Below are positions 1 through 9,306 of a DNA stretch of 64,000 nt, in pieces. The notes below the pieces were generated by a model, which saw only the letters and a program-made list of their open reading frames with translations, was not told where the DNA came from and did no database searches. Source of the stretch: Aurantibacter aestuarii (GTDB lineage: Bacteria; Bacteroidota; Bacteroidia; Flavobacteriales; Flavobacteriaceae); the NCBI RefSeq assembly GCF_003008425.1, contig NZ_PXOQ01000009.1:441501-505500 (forward strand), written 5' to 3'. Position numbers and translations under genes: made by a program. Every line of letters starts with the position of its first letter. Positions within the stretch are counted from its first letter, which is position 1.

Positions 1-599
1 AGGACTTTACTGTCATTTTGTGAAAACCCCATTTTTAAAGCGGCTTGCATCATGCTTTCCATAAAATAAAATACATAAGCTGGTCCACTACCGCTAATTC
101 CTGTGCTTTTATCTATAAACATTTCATTTTCAACATAAATAGCTTCACCAGTCGTATCTAATAACTTAGAGATGGTTAATAGTTCTATTCGGCTTACCTC
201 TTCACTTGGAGTATAAGACGTCATTCCCAAACCTACTTTTGCTGGTAAATTAGGCATTGCTCTTACCACTTTATTTATTCCTAAACCGCTTTGGATAGCT
301 TCTATAGATACACCTGCCATTAATGACACAACAATCTGGCTTTGGTTTACAGAACTTTTCATAGTGTCAAACAAATCCATTGCATGATAAGGTTTAACCA
401 CTAAAAAAATAACGTCTACTTCTTCTACTGCTTTTTGTAAATTGTTACAAACCTTAAATAATTTTTTCTTTTTTAATTTAATGGTTTGCACTTCAGATGC
501 ATCATAAATTAAAATTTCTCCATCAATTAAACTAGATTTACTCATACCTTTGGCATAAGTATATCCCATGTTTCCTCCGCCAATTACTAAAACTTTCAT
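1..599 (-). CDS. proC: Pyrroline-5-carboxylate reductase, partial (C-terminus beyond window)
   Basis: Reads on the minus strand from ATG at 599 and runs off the left edge, so about 200 N-terminal residues are visible. The protein opens with MKVLVIGGGNMGYTYAKG, the NAD(P)-binding glycine-rich loop of the ProC family. Further in are VVKPYH, SLMAGVS, RAMPNLPAKVG and the SGSGPAYVFYFME segment that ends the family's conserved core. ProC makes proline from pyrroline-5-carboxylate in the cytoplasm. A well-formed promoter lies just upstream (619-650). The call is firm; the C-terminal dimerisation helices are not in the window. Confidence 0.95.
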   Translation of the reverse strand, partial: MKVLVIGGGNMGYTYAKGMSKSSLIDGEILIYDASEVQTIKLKKKKLFKVCNNLQKAVEEVDVIFLVVKPYHAMDLFDTMKSSVNQSQIVVSLMAGVSIEAIQSGLGINKVVRAMPNLPAKVGLGMTSYTPSEEVSRIELLTISKLLDTTGEAIYVENEMFIDKSTGISGSGPAYVFYFMESMMQAALKMGFSQNDSKV

Positions 600-618
600 A
601 ATATATTTTTATTTACTG

Positions 619-650
619 CAAAACTATGTCTATTGTTGGTTTTTATCAAA
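619..650 (-). promoter_or_regulatory. proC promoter (Bacteroidota type)
   Basis: On the minus strand a TTTG (647-650) is followed after exactly 20 bases by TAGTTTTG (619-626), matching the known Bacteroidota pattern TTTG-N19-21-TAnnTTTG. The -7 box lies 19 bases before the proC ATG, giving a short leader. This is one of the two best spaced promoters in the window. Confidence 0.7.
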
Positions 651-679
651 AATAGGATGTTATAATATTGTTATAATGC

Positions 680-714
680 AAAACCGTCTAAAACAATATG
701 TTTTAGACGGTTTT
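680..714 (-). terminator. Hairpin terminator after the AraC-BLUF gene
   Basis: A perfect 15-bp stem (680-694 with 700-714) with a 5-base loop. It is AT-rich at the base, so both strands end in a short T run. It lies 20 bases beyond the stop of the minus-strand AraC-BLUF gene and separates it from the proC promoter. Confidence 0.85.
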
Positions 715-733
715 ATTATACTAGAGATTGTTG

Positions 734-2182
734 CTATTTATTGACTTGCTCAACCAACAAATGATTTCTTGTTTTCTCCCAAAAATGAGAGGCACTCAAT
801 CCTTTGTGTTTTAATAAGTCTAAAGAAATTTCTGGATTTAAAAATTTAATTGCTTTTTGGTCTTTAAAAAATGAAGGACTATTATCTATAAGTGCCATAC
901 TCCATTCTTTAAAATATCGGCCAGCCTTAACACCTTCATAAAGTTTTATCACATTTTTATGCCTGTCATCTTTAGAAATTTTTTTCATTAATTTTAAAAT
1001 ATCATCTTTTGGTCCCTCTAATATTTGAAAGAAATAAGAATCATGATAAATTAAACAGCCATTAATTCCCTTTTTTAAATTATTAATACGAGATACTTCA
1101 ATAATATCAGAAATATCTTCTGCATTAATTTTTGAACTTGCTTTAGAATAATAACAATATTCAAACGTTGGATGTGTTAAATGGTGGTGTTTCTTGTATT
1201 CTGTGGGCAATAAACCATACCGCTTGGCAAAAATCTTTGAAAAATAACTGCGACTATTAAAACCAATATTGTAAACAATTTCGGACATTGATAAGTCGGT
1301 CGTTTCAATAAGTTCTTTGGATTTTAATATTCTTAAATTGGTTATAAATTTATTTACACTTTCATCAAAAAACAATCTAAATCCTAATTGTATTTTCTTT
1401 TGATTTAAACCACTTACTTTTTCTAACTCTGATATAGTTAATGTTGATGATAAATTGTTGGTAATATATTCACTTAAAGCTATAATTTTTGAACGTTCCG
1501 TTTGATTAAGCTTAGACTCTTTAGAATCAGTATTAAATTCGCTAGAATTATAACTTTTAAATTGAGCAGATAGCATTTTAAAAACAGAAGCTTCAAATAC
1601 AAGTCTGTTTGCCAGACCTATTAAATCGTTATTTATAATTTGCTTAAAATACTTACTACAATCTAAACTAATTTCTCCAAAATAAGCATAGCTTTTACTA
1701 CGGTCTACATTAGCAATTAAATCTTTAAGTAAATGAGATAAACGGCTTGTTTTTACAAAATTGGTATAGTCAATAATTTGACTGGTAATTGAGATAATAC
1801 TCATTCTAACCATGGATTGATCCTTAAAGTAAAATTGACTTGAATAGTAGTCATTACCACCTAAAATAACATTTTGTAATCTATGAATTTCCTTCTTTTC
1901 ATTTTCTGATGAAAATTTATGAGAAATACTTCCTTCAAAACAAAACACAAAATGTAATGCTTCTGTTAAATTAAAAAAATTATCAATTTTAAATCCATTT
2001 TTGATGTGCGCATCAATAGTTAAAATTTCTAAACCAGGAAAAAGCTTTACTGCTTTAAAACTTCCGTTAAGCTCCTGATTATCAACGTTTAAAAAACATC
2101 CCTCTTTAGTTTCGCTTAAAGGAGAATTAAATTGAAGGGATAATGTTCTAAGAATATTAAAGGTATCTGTTGTCTGCATCAA
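734..2182 (-). CDS. AraC-type transcription regulator fused to a C-terminal BLUF blue-light sensor domain
   Basis: 482 residues in three parts: an N-terminal sensor-like region (about 1-215), an AraC helix-turn-helix pair (about 228-331, with IGFNSRSYFSKIFAKRYG and LPTEY) and a BLUF domain (about 340-435). The BLUF part keeps the flavin photochemistry residues known from cyanobacterial PixD: Tyr344 (in YYSKAS), Asn367/Asn368 (RINNLKKG), Gln386 (FFQILEG), Trp427 and Met429 (EWSM). Also present are the family blocks LEGP and DDRH. Known BLUF domains bind FAD and shift a hydrogen-bond network under blue light. The inference is a one-component light-responsive transcription factor. Residues 1-331 resemble the regulator at 2815-3831, which lacks BLUF. 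Targets are unknown. Confidence 0.9.
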   Translation of the reverse strand: MMQTTDTFNILRTLSLQFNSPLSETKEGCFLNVDNQELNGSFKAVKLFPGLEILTIDAHIKNGFKIDNFFNLTEALHFVFCFEGSISHKFSSENEKKEIHRLQNVILGGNDYYSSQFYFKDQSMVRMSIISITSQIIDYTNFVKTSRLSHLLKDLIANVDRSKSYAYFGEISLDCSKYFKQIINNDLIGLANRLVFEASVFKMLSAQFKSYNSSEFNTDSKESKLNQTERSKIIALSEYITNNLSSTLTISELEKVSGLNQKKIQLGFRLFFDESVNKFITNLRILKSKELIETTDLSMSEIVYNIGFNSRSYFSKIFAKRYGLLPTEYKKHHHLTHPTFEYCYYSKASSKINAEDISDIIEVSRINNLKKGINGCLIYHDSYFFQILEGPKDDILKLMKKISKDDRHKNVIKLYEGVKAGRYFKEWSMALIDNSPSFFKDQKAIKFLNPEISLDLLKHKGLSASHFWEKTRNHLLVEQVNK

Positions 2183-2346
2183 TTAGTTTCATACTTATCG
2201 AAGGATAAAATTATCTACTTTTTATGAAAGTGTATAACAATTTCAAAAATTAATTTAACACTTTTGAATAATTAACTATTATTCTCATCAAATATTTTGT
2301 GTTAATTATATACCCGATTGAGCTCAAAAAATGCTAAGTATTAAAA

Positions 2347-2354
2347 TAACTTTG
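2347..2354 (+). promoter_or_regulatory. -7 box TAACTTTG before the small helical protein
   Basis: Fits TAnnTTTG and ends 17 bases before the ATG at 2372. No TTTG at the ideal distance is seen upstream, so this is a candidate only. Confidence 0.4.
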
Positions 2355-2371
2355 AAAAAAAGTTGAGTCTT

Positions 2372-2818
2372 ATGAAGTCTAATAGCGAATTACTAGAAAA
2401 TTTAATTTTACAGAATATTAATTTTAAAGATGTTATAAGTGCTTTTGCTGAAGGCGATAAATATCCTATTTTAAAGAATGATTTAAGAGAGCAAATTCAA
2501 GGGAAAATTGCTGCTATAACAGAACTTGAAGACGCCTATTTAAATTTAAAAATTTCTCATCTAACTTTTGAAGAAGAAAAAATTTCTATAGAGCCAATTT
2601 TCTGGATTAATCTAACGGATTTACATAATAAAAGTACTCTAGGAGACACTATAACATATATTAATAACTCATATGCTAAAGCTATTAAAGATTACGATGA
2701 GTTAATTTCTCAATCTAATCAAAACCAAGAGTTATTTAATTTACTGCTGCTACAAAAAAATAACCTTATGACAAGTTCAAATCGTTTAAACTTTCATTTG
2801 GTTAACCAATCTGCTTAG
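2372..2818 (+). CDS. Small helical protein of unknown function between two AraC-type regulators
   Basis: 148 residues from ATG 2372. A TTG at 2363 would add three residues but the ATG is preferred. No family is recognised. The composition is charged and leucine-rich, with no signal peptide or membrane segment, and predicts a mostly helical cytoplasmic protein. It reads away from the AraC-BLUF gene, sharing a 189-base divergent region with it. It converges with the second AraC gene so that the two stop codons overlap in TTAG (2815-2818). Its position makes it a candidate target or partner of the two regulators, which is inference only. Confidence 0.7.
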   Translation: MKSNSELLENLILQNINFKDVISAFAEGDKYPILKNDLREQIQGKIAAITELEDAYLNLKISHLTFEEEKISIEPIFWINLTDLHNKSTLGDTITYINNSYAKAIKDYDELISQSNQNQELFNLLLLQKNNLMTSSNRLNFHLVNQSA

Positions 2819-3831
2819 TCACGAAGTTCGTTTGGTGATAGTTTAAAAAAGTTTTTAAACGATTTACTAAAGTGGCTTTTATTAGAGAAGCCTACTTTAT
2901 CTGCTATTTCAGAGATAGATAATTCCGTTTTTCTTATCAATTTAGATGCTTCTACCAACCTGTGGTGAATGACATATTCTTTTACAGACATACTATAAAA
3001 ATATCTAAATCCTTGCTGAAGCTTATTTTTGTTTAAGCCAAATTTTTGAGCAAGATCACTAACTTTTAAATCTTCAGAAAGATTATTTATAATATATTCT
3101 CCTGTTTTCTCAATAATTTCAATTTCGTTGGTTCTAAATATTCTACTTTGTTCATTAGATAAAAAATCGTCTTCAAATAATTCAATCTGATTTACAAAAA
3201 TATCTAAAGCTTTACTTTCTAAAAATAGTTTTCTAACCAGTTTTTTATCGGTAAATAAATCAATAGAATTAAAAAGATTTAAAAAAGCCAATCCATAATA
3301 ACCTTCATGATAAAACGATTTTAAGGCTTTCTGGTCTATAATTAAATCTTTTAGCATTGGAGATAGGTCTTCCAATTCACATAAACTACTTTCAATAAAT
3401 TTCTTTCTGTCTATTTCTAAGCTCACCAAATAAGAAGGTTCATCTTTTTTAAACCTTAATACATGTCCGCCATTATTACTACTGGCAACCATAGCACATT
3501 TGTTTTTCTTTAAAATATGAGTATTGCTTTCTGATGAAAACTCGTGCTCTATAGGACCATCAACTGTATATAAATATTTTATTGGGTGAATATCATCTTT
3601 TGTAAAACGAATTTCACAATCCTTATTAAACGTGCATCTATAAATAATTAATCCTAAACCATTGCTAAAATTTATCCCTCTAATTTCGCCCTCTCCAACA
3701 GAATCTGGTAGGTTAATGTAATATTCACTACAAACCTGTTTTAATTCTACATTAAATGCTTCAGAAAAATCTTTTATAACGTCTTTAAATGGTAACGAAC
3801 TTACCTTAACAATTTCTTGATTTGAACTCAT
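2815..3831 (-). CDS. AraC family transcription regulator (paralogue of the AraC-BLUF protein without BLUF)
   Basis: 338 residues. The C-terminal 100 form an AraC-type double helix-turn-helix (FGLNKNKLQQGFRYFY, ISEIADKVGFSNKSHFSKSF, FFKLSPNELRD). The N-terminal 230 residues align in pattern with the AraC-BLUF protein, for example GPIEHEFSSES here against GSISHKFSSEN there. That suggests a gene duplication with gain or loss of the BLUF domain. It ends directly after the helix-turn-helix. The ligand is unknown. It is divergent from fumC across 155 bases. Confidence 0.9.
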   Translation of the reverse strand: MSSNQEIVKVSSLPFKDVIKDFSEAFNVELKQVCSEYYINLPDSVGEGEIRGINFSNGLGLIIYRCTFNKDCEIRFTKDDIHPIKYLYTVDGPIEHEFSSESNTHILKKNKCAMVASSNNGGHVLRFKKDEPSYLVSLEIDRKKFIESSLCELEDLSPMLKDLIIDQKALKSFYHEGYYGLAFLNLFNSIDLFTDKKLVRKLFLESKALDIFVNQIELFEDDFLSNEQSRIFRTNEIEIIEKTGEYIINNLSEDLKVSDLAQKFGLNKNKLQQGFRYFYSMSVKEYVIHHRLVEASKLIRKTELSISEIADKVGFSNKSHFSKSFKNFFKLSPNELRD

Positions 3832-3986
3832 GTGGTTAGTTTATTTTGCGAACTTAATCAATAATTTTTCAACACTTTACCTCATTCAAGTAAACTGTAA
3901 GGATATATAACAATTAAGTTAATATTTAGGTGTCAATTTATCTAAATTTCTTAAATTCGTAGCTATAAATATACACAAATAATACT

Positions 3987-5384
3987 ATGGCATTTAGAAT
4001 TGAAAAAGATACAATGGGTGATGTAAAAGTACCTGCAGATAAGCTTTGGGGCGCACAAACTGAACGCTCAAGAAATAATTTTAAAATTGGCGGAGCAGCT
4101 TCTATGCCATTAGAAGTGGTTTATGGCTTTGCTTATTTAAAAAAAGCAGCAGCGTATACCAATTGTGAATTAGGTGTTTTAGATGAAGAAAAAAGAGATT
4201 TAATATCGAAAGCTTGTGACGAAATTTTAGATGGCAAACATGATAACGAATTTCCTTTAGTGATTTGGCAAACCGGTTCTGGTACACAAAGTAACATGAA
4301 TGTAAACGAAGTCATTGCCAACAGAGCGCAGCAATTAGCAGGACGTGTGGTTGGTGAAGGAGAAAAAGTAATTGCTCCAAATGATGATGTGAACAAATCA
4401 CAATCGTCTAACGATACCTTTCCTACAGGAATGCATATTGCAGCTTATAAAAAAATAGTAGAAACTACGATTCCTGGCGTTATAAAATTAAGAAATACGC
4501 TTAATGATAAAGCACAAGAATTTAAGAATGTAGTAAAAATTGGAAGGACTCACTTAATGGATGCTACTCCACTTACTTTAGGACAAGAGTTTTCTGGATA
4601 TGTGTCCCAATTGGATCACGGACTTAAAGCTTTAGAAAATACCTTAAGTCATTTAAGTGAATTGGCTTTAGGCGGAACTGCGGTTGGAACAGGATTAAAC
4701 ACGCCTAAAGGATACGATGTTTTAGTTGCAGAATATATAGCGAAATTTACAAATTTACCATTTATAACAGCTCCTAATAAATTTGAAGCTTTAGCTGCTC
4801 ATGATGCTATTGTAGAATCTCATGGTGCATTAAAACAACTGGCTGTTTCTTTAAATAAAATAGCTAACGATATTAGAATGATGGCTTCTGGACCTAGAAG
4901 TGGTATTGGAGAAATTATTATTCCTGCAAACGAGCCAGGAAGTTCTATTATGCCAGGAAAAGTAAACCCAACGCAATGTGAAGCTTTAACTATGGTTTGT
5001 GCTCAGGTTATGGGTAACGATGTAGCCATTACTGTTGGTGGAACCCAAGGACATTATGAGTTAAATGTATTTAAACCTATGATGGCAGCTAATATTTTAC
5101 AATCGGCTCAACTTATTGGTGATGCTTGTTTAAGCTTTGAGGAGCACTGTGCTGCAGGTATCGAACCAAACCATCAAGTCATTAAACAATTATTAAACAA
5201 TTCTTTAATGCTTGTTACTGCTCTAAATACTAAAATAGGTTATTATAAAGCTGCTGAAATAGCAAATACAGCTCACGCTAATGGCACTACTCTTAAAGAA
5301 GAAGCTATAAACTTAGGCTATGTTACAGCTGAAGACTATGATGAATGGGTGAAACCTGAAGACATGGTTGGAAGTTTAAACTAA
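3987..5384 (+). CDS. fumC: Fumarate hydratase, class II
   Basis: 465 residues, the usual length. Converts fumarate to malate in the TCA cycle as a cytoplasmic tetramer without an iron-sulfur cluster. Visible are the substrate-binding [13 protein letters not shown] (97-109), GRTHLMDA with His189, and the superfamily signature [11 protein letters not shown] (318-328) on the catalytic mobile loop. Starts at ATG 3987 and is followed by a strong terminator at 5405-5445, so it is probably transcribed alone. Confidence 0.98.
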   Translation: MAFRIEKDTMGDVKVPADKLWGAQTERSRNNFKIGGAASMPLEVVYGFAYLKKAAAYTNCELGVLDEEKRDLISKACDEILDGKHDNEFPLVIWQTGSGTQSNMNVNEVIANRAQQLAGRVVGEGEKVIAPNDDVNKSQSSNDTFPTGMHIAAYKKIVETTIPGVIKLRNTLNDKAQEFKNVVKIGRTHLMDATPLTLGQEFSGYVSQLDHGLKALENTLSHLSELALGGTAVGTGLNTPKGYDVLVAEYIAKFTNLPFITAPNKFEALAAHDAIVESHGALKQLAVSLNKIANDIRMMASGPRSGIGEIIIPANEPGSSIMPGKVNPTQCEALTMVCAQVMGNDVAITVGGTQGHYELNVFKPMMAANILQSAQLIGDACLSFEEHCAAGIEPNHQVIKQLLNNSLMLVTALNTKIGYYKAAEIANTAHANGTTLKEEAINLGYVTAEDYDEWVKPEDMVGSLN

Positions 5385-5404
5385 CCTAACCAATAATATC
5401 AACT

Positions 5405-5445
5405 AAAAAATCCTGTAAAGTTCACTTAACCTTACAGGATTTTTT
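5405..5445 (+). terminator. Terminator after fumC
   Basis: A 14-bp perfect stem (5405-5418 with 5432-5445) with a 13-base loop, ending in six T. It sits 20 bases after the fumC stop and just before the hutI -7 box. Confidence 0.85.
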
Positions 5446-5448
5446 CTG

Positions 5449-5456
5449 TATTTTTG
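5449..5456 (+). promoter_or_regulatory. -7 box TATTTTTG of hutI, almost touching the start codon
   Basis: Matches TAnnTTTG and ends five bases before the hutI ATG (5462). The expected transcription start would fall on or next to the ATG. No clear TTG lies 19-21 bases upstream because the fumC terminator fills that space. Confidence 0.5.
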
Positions 5457-5461
5457 AAACT

Positions 5462-6700
5462 ATGACAACACTATTTATACATATCAAACAACTTATACAA
5501 GTAAGAGAAAAAGGACTTTTAAAAGTTTCTGGTAAGGACATGAAAACCTTACCATTTATAGAAAATGCCTATTTACTCATTGAAAATGATAGTATAAAAG
5601 ATTTTGGGCCTATGGCAGACTGTCGCTCTACAAAAGCCGATACTATTATAGATGCCACAGGAAAAATAGTTATGCCTACTTGGTGCGATTCTCATACTCA
5701 TGTGGTATATGCTGGTAATCGCGTACAAGAATTTGTAGATCGCATAAATGGCTTAAGTTATGAGGAAATTGCTAATCGTGGTGGTGGTATTTTAAATTCT
5801 GCGGAACAACTTCAAAATACGACGGAAGACGATTTATACAAACAATCTTTGGCACGTGTTAAACAATTGATGGCTTTAGGTACGGGTGCTATAGAAATAA
5901 AGTCTGGTTATGGCTTAACGGTAAACGCCGAACTGAAAATGCTTCGTGTAATTAAGCGACTAAAAACCGATTTAAAAATAGCTATTAAAGCCACGTTTCT
6001 TGGGGCGCATGCGGTACCAAAACACTTTAAAGACAATAAACAAGGCTATTTAAATGAAATCGCTACTAAAATGCTTCCAAAAATTAAAGATGAACAACTT
6101 GCAGATTATATCGATATTTTTTGTGAAAAAGGCTATTTTGATTTGGACGATACCGACTTCATTTTAACTGAAGGAAAAAAATACGGATTAACACCAAAAA
6201 TACATGTTAATCAATTTAATGCGTTTGGTGGCGTTGCATTAGCAGTAAAACACAAGGCTTTAAGTGTCGATCATTTAGAAGAATTAAATGAAAATGATAT
6301 TGAAGCTTTAAAAAATTCTAATACCATGCCTGTTGCTTTGCCTTCATGCTCTTATTTTTTAAGTATTCCATACACACCTGGAAGAGCACTAATTGATGCT
6401 GGTTTACCATTAGCTTTGGCTACCGACTTTAATCCCGGCTCAACACCAAGTGGAAATATGAATTTTGTAGTTAGTACAGCTTGCATAAAAATGAAATTAA
6501 CACCTGAAGAAGCTATTAATGCCGCAACATTAAATGGGGCGTATGCTATGGACTATAGTAATGACTTAGGAAGTATAACAATTGGAAAAAAAGCCAACAT
6601 TATACTTACCAAAGCCATCCCGAGTTTCCATTATTTACCTTACGCTTTTGGTGAAAACTGTATTGATAAGGTGATGATAAATGGTGAGTTTATTAGTTAA
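5462..6700 (+). CDS. hutI: Imidazolonepropionase (histidine degradation)
   Basis: 412 residues of the amidohydrolase superfamily. Opens the imidazolone ring to give formiminoglutamate, the third step of histidine breakdown. The metal-binding HxH is His78/His80 in WCDSHTHVVYAG. The rest of the barrel shows GAIEIKSGYGLT, FLGAHAVP, HVNQFNAFGG, VDHLEEL and ATDFNPGS, all typical of HutI. No other hut gene is in the window, so the pathway is split in this genome. Converges with the VWA protein, with 2 bases between stops. Confidence 0.96.
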   Translation: MTTLFIHIKQLIQVREKGLLKVSGKDMKTLPFIENAYLLIENDSIKDFGPMADCRSTKADTIIDATGKIVMPTWCDSHTHVVYAGNRVQEFVDRINGLSYEEIANRGGGILNSAEQLQNTTEDDLYKQSLARVKQLMALGTGAIEIKSGYGLTVNAELKMLRVIKRLKTDLKIAIKATFLGAHAVPKHFKDNKQGYLNEIATKMLPKIKDEQLADYIDIFCEKGYFDLDDTDFILTEGKKYGLTPKIHVNQFNAFGGVALAVKHKALSVDHLEELNENDIEALKNSNTMPVALPSCSYFLSIPYTPGRALIDAGLPLALATDFNPGSTPSGNMNFVVSTACIKMKLTPEEAINAATLNGAYAMDYSNDLGSITIGKKANIILTKAIPSFHYLPYAFGENCIDKVMINGEFIS

Positions 6701-6702
6701 AA

Positions 6703-8157
6703 TTAAACTTTTACGACACTATAGGTTTCAATAAGTCGTACAATTAAATCATTTAACTTTTCAACTTTAAAGTCTTTTGTACTAGCTTTTAAGTGCTTGT
6801 TTCCAATCCCGCTATCATCTGTTAGAAATACATACGTTCCATTGGTTGAAACGCTAAAGAAACGCATTAAAAACTCAACATCTTTATTAGCTCCACTAGC
6901 TACAATAGGTATAATTTTAATACCTTTTTCTTGAGCCAATTGAATTTCTTTTTTTATTAACACGACATTTTCTTGTGTAAAATGTGGTGGTGCGTCCAGC
7001 AATAAAAAAAGAAGTTTAGCATTAGAGTTTGTATTCCAATCCTGATTTAAAGAAACTTTTAAAGCTTCCTCTACCGCTTCTTCATAATCTCCGCCTCCAC
7101 CTGCATTCTGCATCATTAAATTCTTTTGGATTTTTGAGATATCTACAGAAAAATTAAAAGCTTTAGTTACATAAGCATCTCCAAAATCTCTATAAAATGT
7201 AAGTGCCAATCGTTTTTGTTTAATTGAAGCATCTACTCTATTTATAATATTTGCTAATTCTGCTTTTAAATAATTTATTTCATCTCCCATAGAACCTGTA
7301 GCGTCAATTGTAAACATAATATCTACTGCATTGGCATTGTTTTGAGTTTTACTGGTAAACTCTATTTTAGTTTCGTCTCCTAGTAATCGTTTGCCTATAA
7401 CACGTCCGTTTTCTATCATTTGTATGGTATAACAGGTGTTAGCTTCTTCTTCAAATACATCTTTAAACAGGACTGTTTTACCATTTATATCTGTTCGTGC
7501 TGCCATTATAAGCTGTAAATCGTCATTAAATAACTTAACTAAAACATTAGATACTGGTTGTTTTATTTCATTTAAAACATGTACTTCAATCTTATCAGTT
7601 AAACCAAAACCCCATTTAGTTTTTAAATTAAAAAACTGTTCTTCTTTAAGTAGGTCTTTCCATTCATTCCATTTTTTTAAATCATTTATTTCTCCTGCAG
7701 TTAACTGACTATGATTTATTTGAGCATTATAAACAGATTTACTTATTTTTTTAAAGGTATCATCACTCGAAACTGCCAACCCTGAAGCTTTACCAGATAG
7801 CGCTTCTACTACGGAAGTTTTACTACGCTTAATACCTAATGCTGTTACAACAACTTCCTCTAAATGCACATCGGGATGTAAAGAGACATTCATTTGAGGA
7901 TTAGAAGTCACTATTTTTTCTACACTTTTATAACCCACATAATTAAATTGAAGTGTATCACCTACGGAAGCTTTAATTTCAAAAACACCATCAAAATCAG
8001 TACTTATACCAATTGTAGTTCCTTTAATAATAATGGTTGCAGATGGTAATGGAATATTTCTTTCATCTGAAACGATACCATTAACTGTAATTTCTTGAGC
8101 TAAAGAAGTTGAAATCCCAAAAAGAGATATTATTGTAAGTAATGCTAGTGTTTTCAT
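6703..8157 (-). CDS. Secreted protein with a SusC-like N-terminus and a von Willebrand factor A domain
   Basis: 484 residues. Residues 1-20 are a signal peptide ending LAQ. Then comes a carboxypeptidase-regulatory-like fold (about 22-100) with the SusC phrases VNGIVSDERNIPLPSATI, VGYKSV and LEEVVVTALGIKR, but no beta-barrel follows. After a second beta-rich stretch (about 190-260) comes a VWA domain (about 275-480) with a MIDAS-like DATGSMGDE and the GGGGDYEEAVEEAL segment. The second and third MIDAS ligands are plausible but not proven. Probably periplasmic or surface-exposed and binding a protein partner through a metal. The combination looks like a TonB-receptor N-terminus transplanted onto an adhesion-type domain. 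Confidence 0.85.
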   Translation of the reverse strand: MKTLALLTIISLFGISTSLAQEITVNGIVSDERNIPLPSATIIIKGTTIGISTDFDGVFEIKASVGDTLQFNYVGYKSVEKIVTSNPQMNVSLHPDVHLEEVVVTALGIKRSKTSVVEALSGKASGLAVSSDDTFKKISKSVYNAQINHSQLTAGEINDLKKWNEWKDLLKEEQFFNLKTKWGFGLTDKIEVHVLNEIKQPVSNVLVKLFNDDLQLIMAARTDINGKTVLFKDVFEEEANTCYTIQMIENGRVIGKRLLGDETKIEFTSKTQNNANAVDIMFTIDATGSMGDEINYLKAELANIINRVDASIKQKRLALTFYRDFGDAYVTKAFNFSVDISKIQKNLMMQNAGGGGDYEEAVEEALKVSLNQDWNTNSNAKLLFLLLDAPPHFTQENVVLIKKEIQLAQEKGIKIIPIVASGANKDVEFLMRFFSVSTNGTYVFLTDDSGIGNKHLKASTKDFKVEKLNDLIVRLIETYSVVKV

Positions 8158-8252
8158 ATGCTTTGGTTTTTAAGTTTACGGTAAAACTATAACCAAAGCT
8201 GTTGTTATAAAATAAGAAATGAGTGTAGCTGCTTAAATGGCAAGTAAACGAT

Positions 8253-9302
8253 CTAAGACAATAAGTTTAAGGTTTGTTGGCGTTGAATTTTACCGGAAGC
8301 AGTTTCTACAAATCCTGGTACAAAATAAACGTGTTTTGGAATTTCTGCTTTATTAAGGTCTTTATATACATGAGAATCTATTGGAAATGTTTCTCCTTCT
8401 ATAATTAAAATAACTTCTTCTCCAAAAGTAGAATTAGGTTGTGAGGCTATAAAAAAAGGCACGTCTAAATAAGGCTCTAATTTTGCTTCAATATTTTCAG
8501 GAAAAAGTTTTAAACCGCCAGAATTAATAACATGATCTACTCGACCTAACCATTCAAATTCGGTGTCAGAATATAAATTTACAACGTCATTAGTAATAAT
8601 AGTTTCCTTGGATATGTTAGGAGCATCTATTACCAAACAATTTCTTTCATCTTGAGAAATGGTTATGTCTGGTAAAATTTTAAAATAAGGTTTGTAATCT
8701 ACTTTATTTAAAGGTTTAATAGCAATATGGGTAATGGTTTCTGTCATTCCATATGTTTCATAAACAGAAGCTTTAATTTGCTGTAATTCGTGTTTTAAGC
8801 TATGGGGAATACTTCCACCGCCAACAATTACGATAGAAAACTGATTTAAAATATCTTTATTTTTATCGACCTGAGAAGGAATCATTGCTACAAAATCATA
8901 TCCTTTAGAACTTAAATCTAAATCTATTTTAGGTAATATGGTATCTATTTCCAAACCTAAAACCATCGCACGAACCAGCATCATTTTTCCAGCTATGTAG
9001 CTAACTGGCAAACATAACAACGCTGTTTGTCCTGGAATTAAATTAAAATATGTACCGGTTGCTAATGCAGAAGCTTTCATGGCTTCTTTGCTTAAATGAA
9101 TGCTCTTGGGGTCTCCGGTAGAACCAGAAGTCTGCACTTTTAGAGTATCATTATCATCTAGCCAGTCAATTAAAAATCGGCCAATTTCAGCTTCAAAATC
9201 GTTAGATTTATCTATAAAGCTTTGTGCTTTTTGTAATAGACTTTGCTTGGTATAAGAAACGTTATCTAATTTAAAAGCCTTATGTAAGCTATTTGCTTTC
9301 AC
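8253..9302 (-). CDS. menE: o-Succinylbenzoate-CoA ligase
   Basis: 349 residues, as short as other Bacteroidota MenE proteins. A member of the adenylate-forming enzymes that activates o-succinylbenzoate with CoA in menaquinone synthesis. The ATP loop TSGSTGDPK lies at 58-66, VYETYGMTET near 165-175, and the C-terminal lid carries WLGRVDHVINSGGLKLFPE and SGKIQRQ. Last gene of the tightly packed menA-menC-CPBP-menE run, 4 bases after the CPBP gene. Confidence 0.95.
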   Translation of the reverse strand: MKANSLHKAFKLDNVSYTKQSLLQKAQSFIDKSNDFEAEIGRFLIDWLDDNDTLKVQTSGSTGDPKSIHLSKEAMKASALATGTYFNLIPGQTALLCLPVSYIAGKMMLVRAMVLGLEIDTILPKIDLDLSSKGYDFVAMIPSQVDKNKDILNQFSIVIVGGGSIPHSLKHELQQIKASVYETYGMTETITHIAIKPLNKVDYKPYFKILPDITISQDERNCLVIDAPNISKETIITNDVVNLYSDTEFEWLGRVDHVINSGGLKLFPENIEAKLEPYLDVPFFIASQPNSTFGEEVILIIEGETFPIDSHVYKDLNKAEIPKHVYFVPGFVETASGKIQRQQTLNLLS

Positions 9303-9306
9303 TAAT

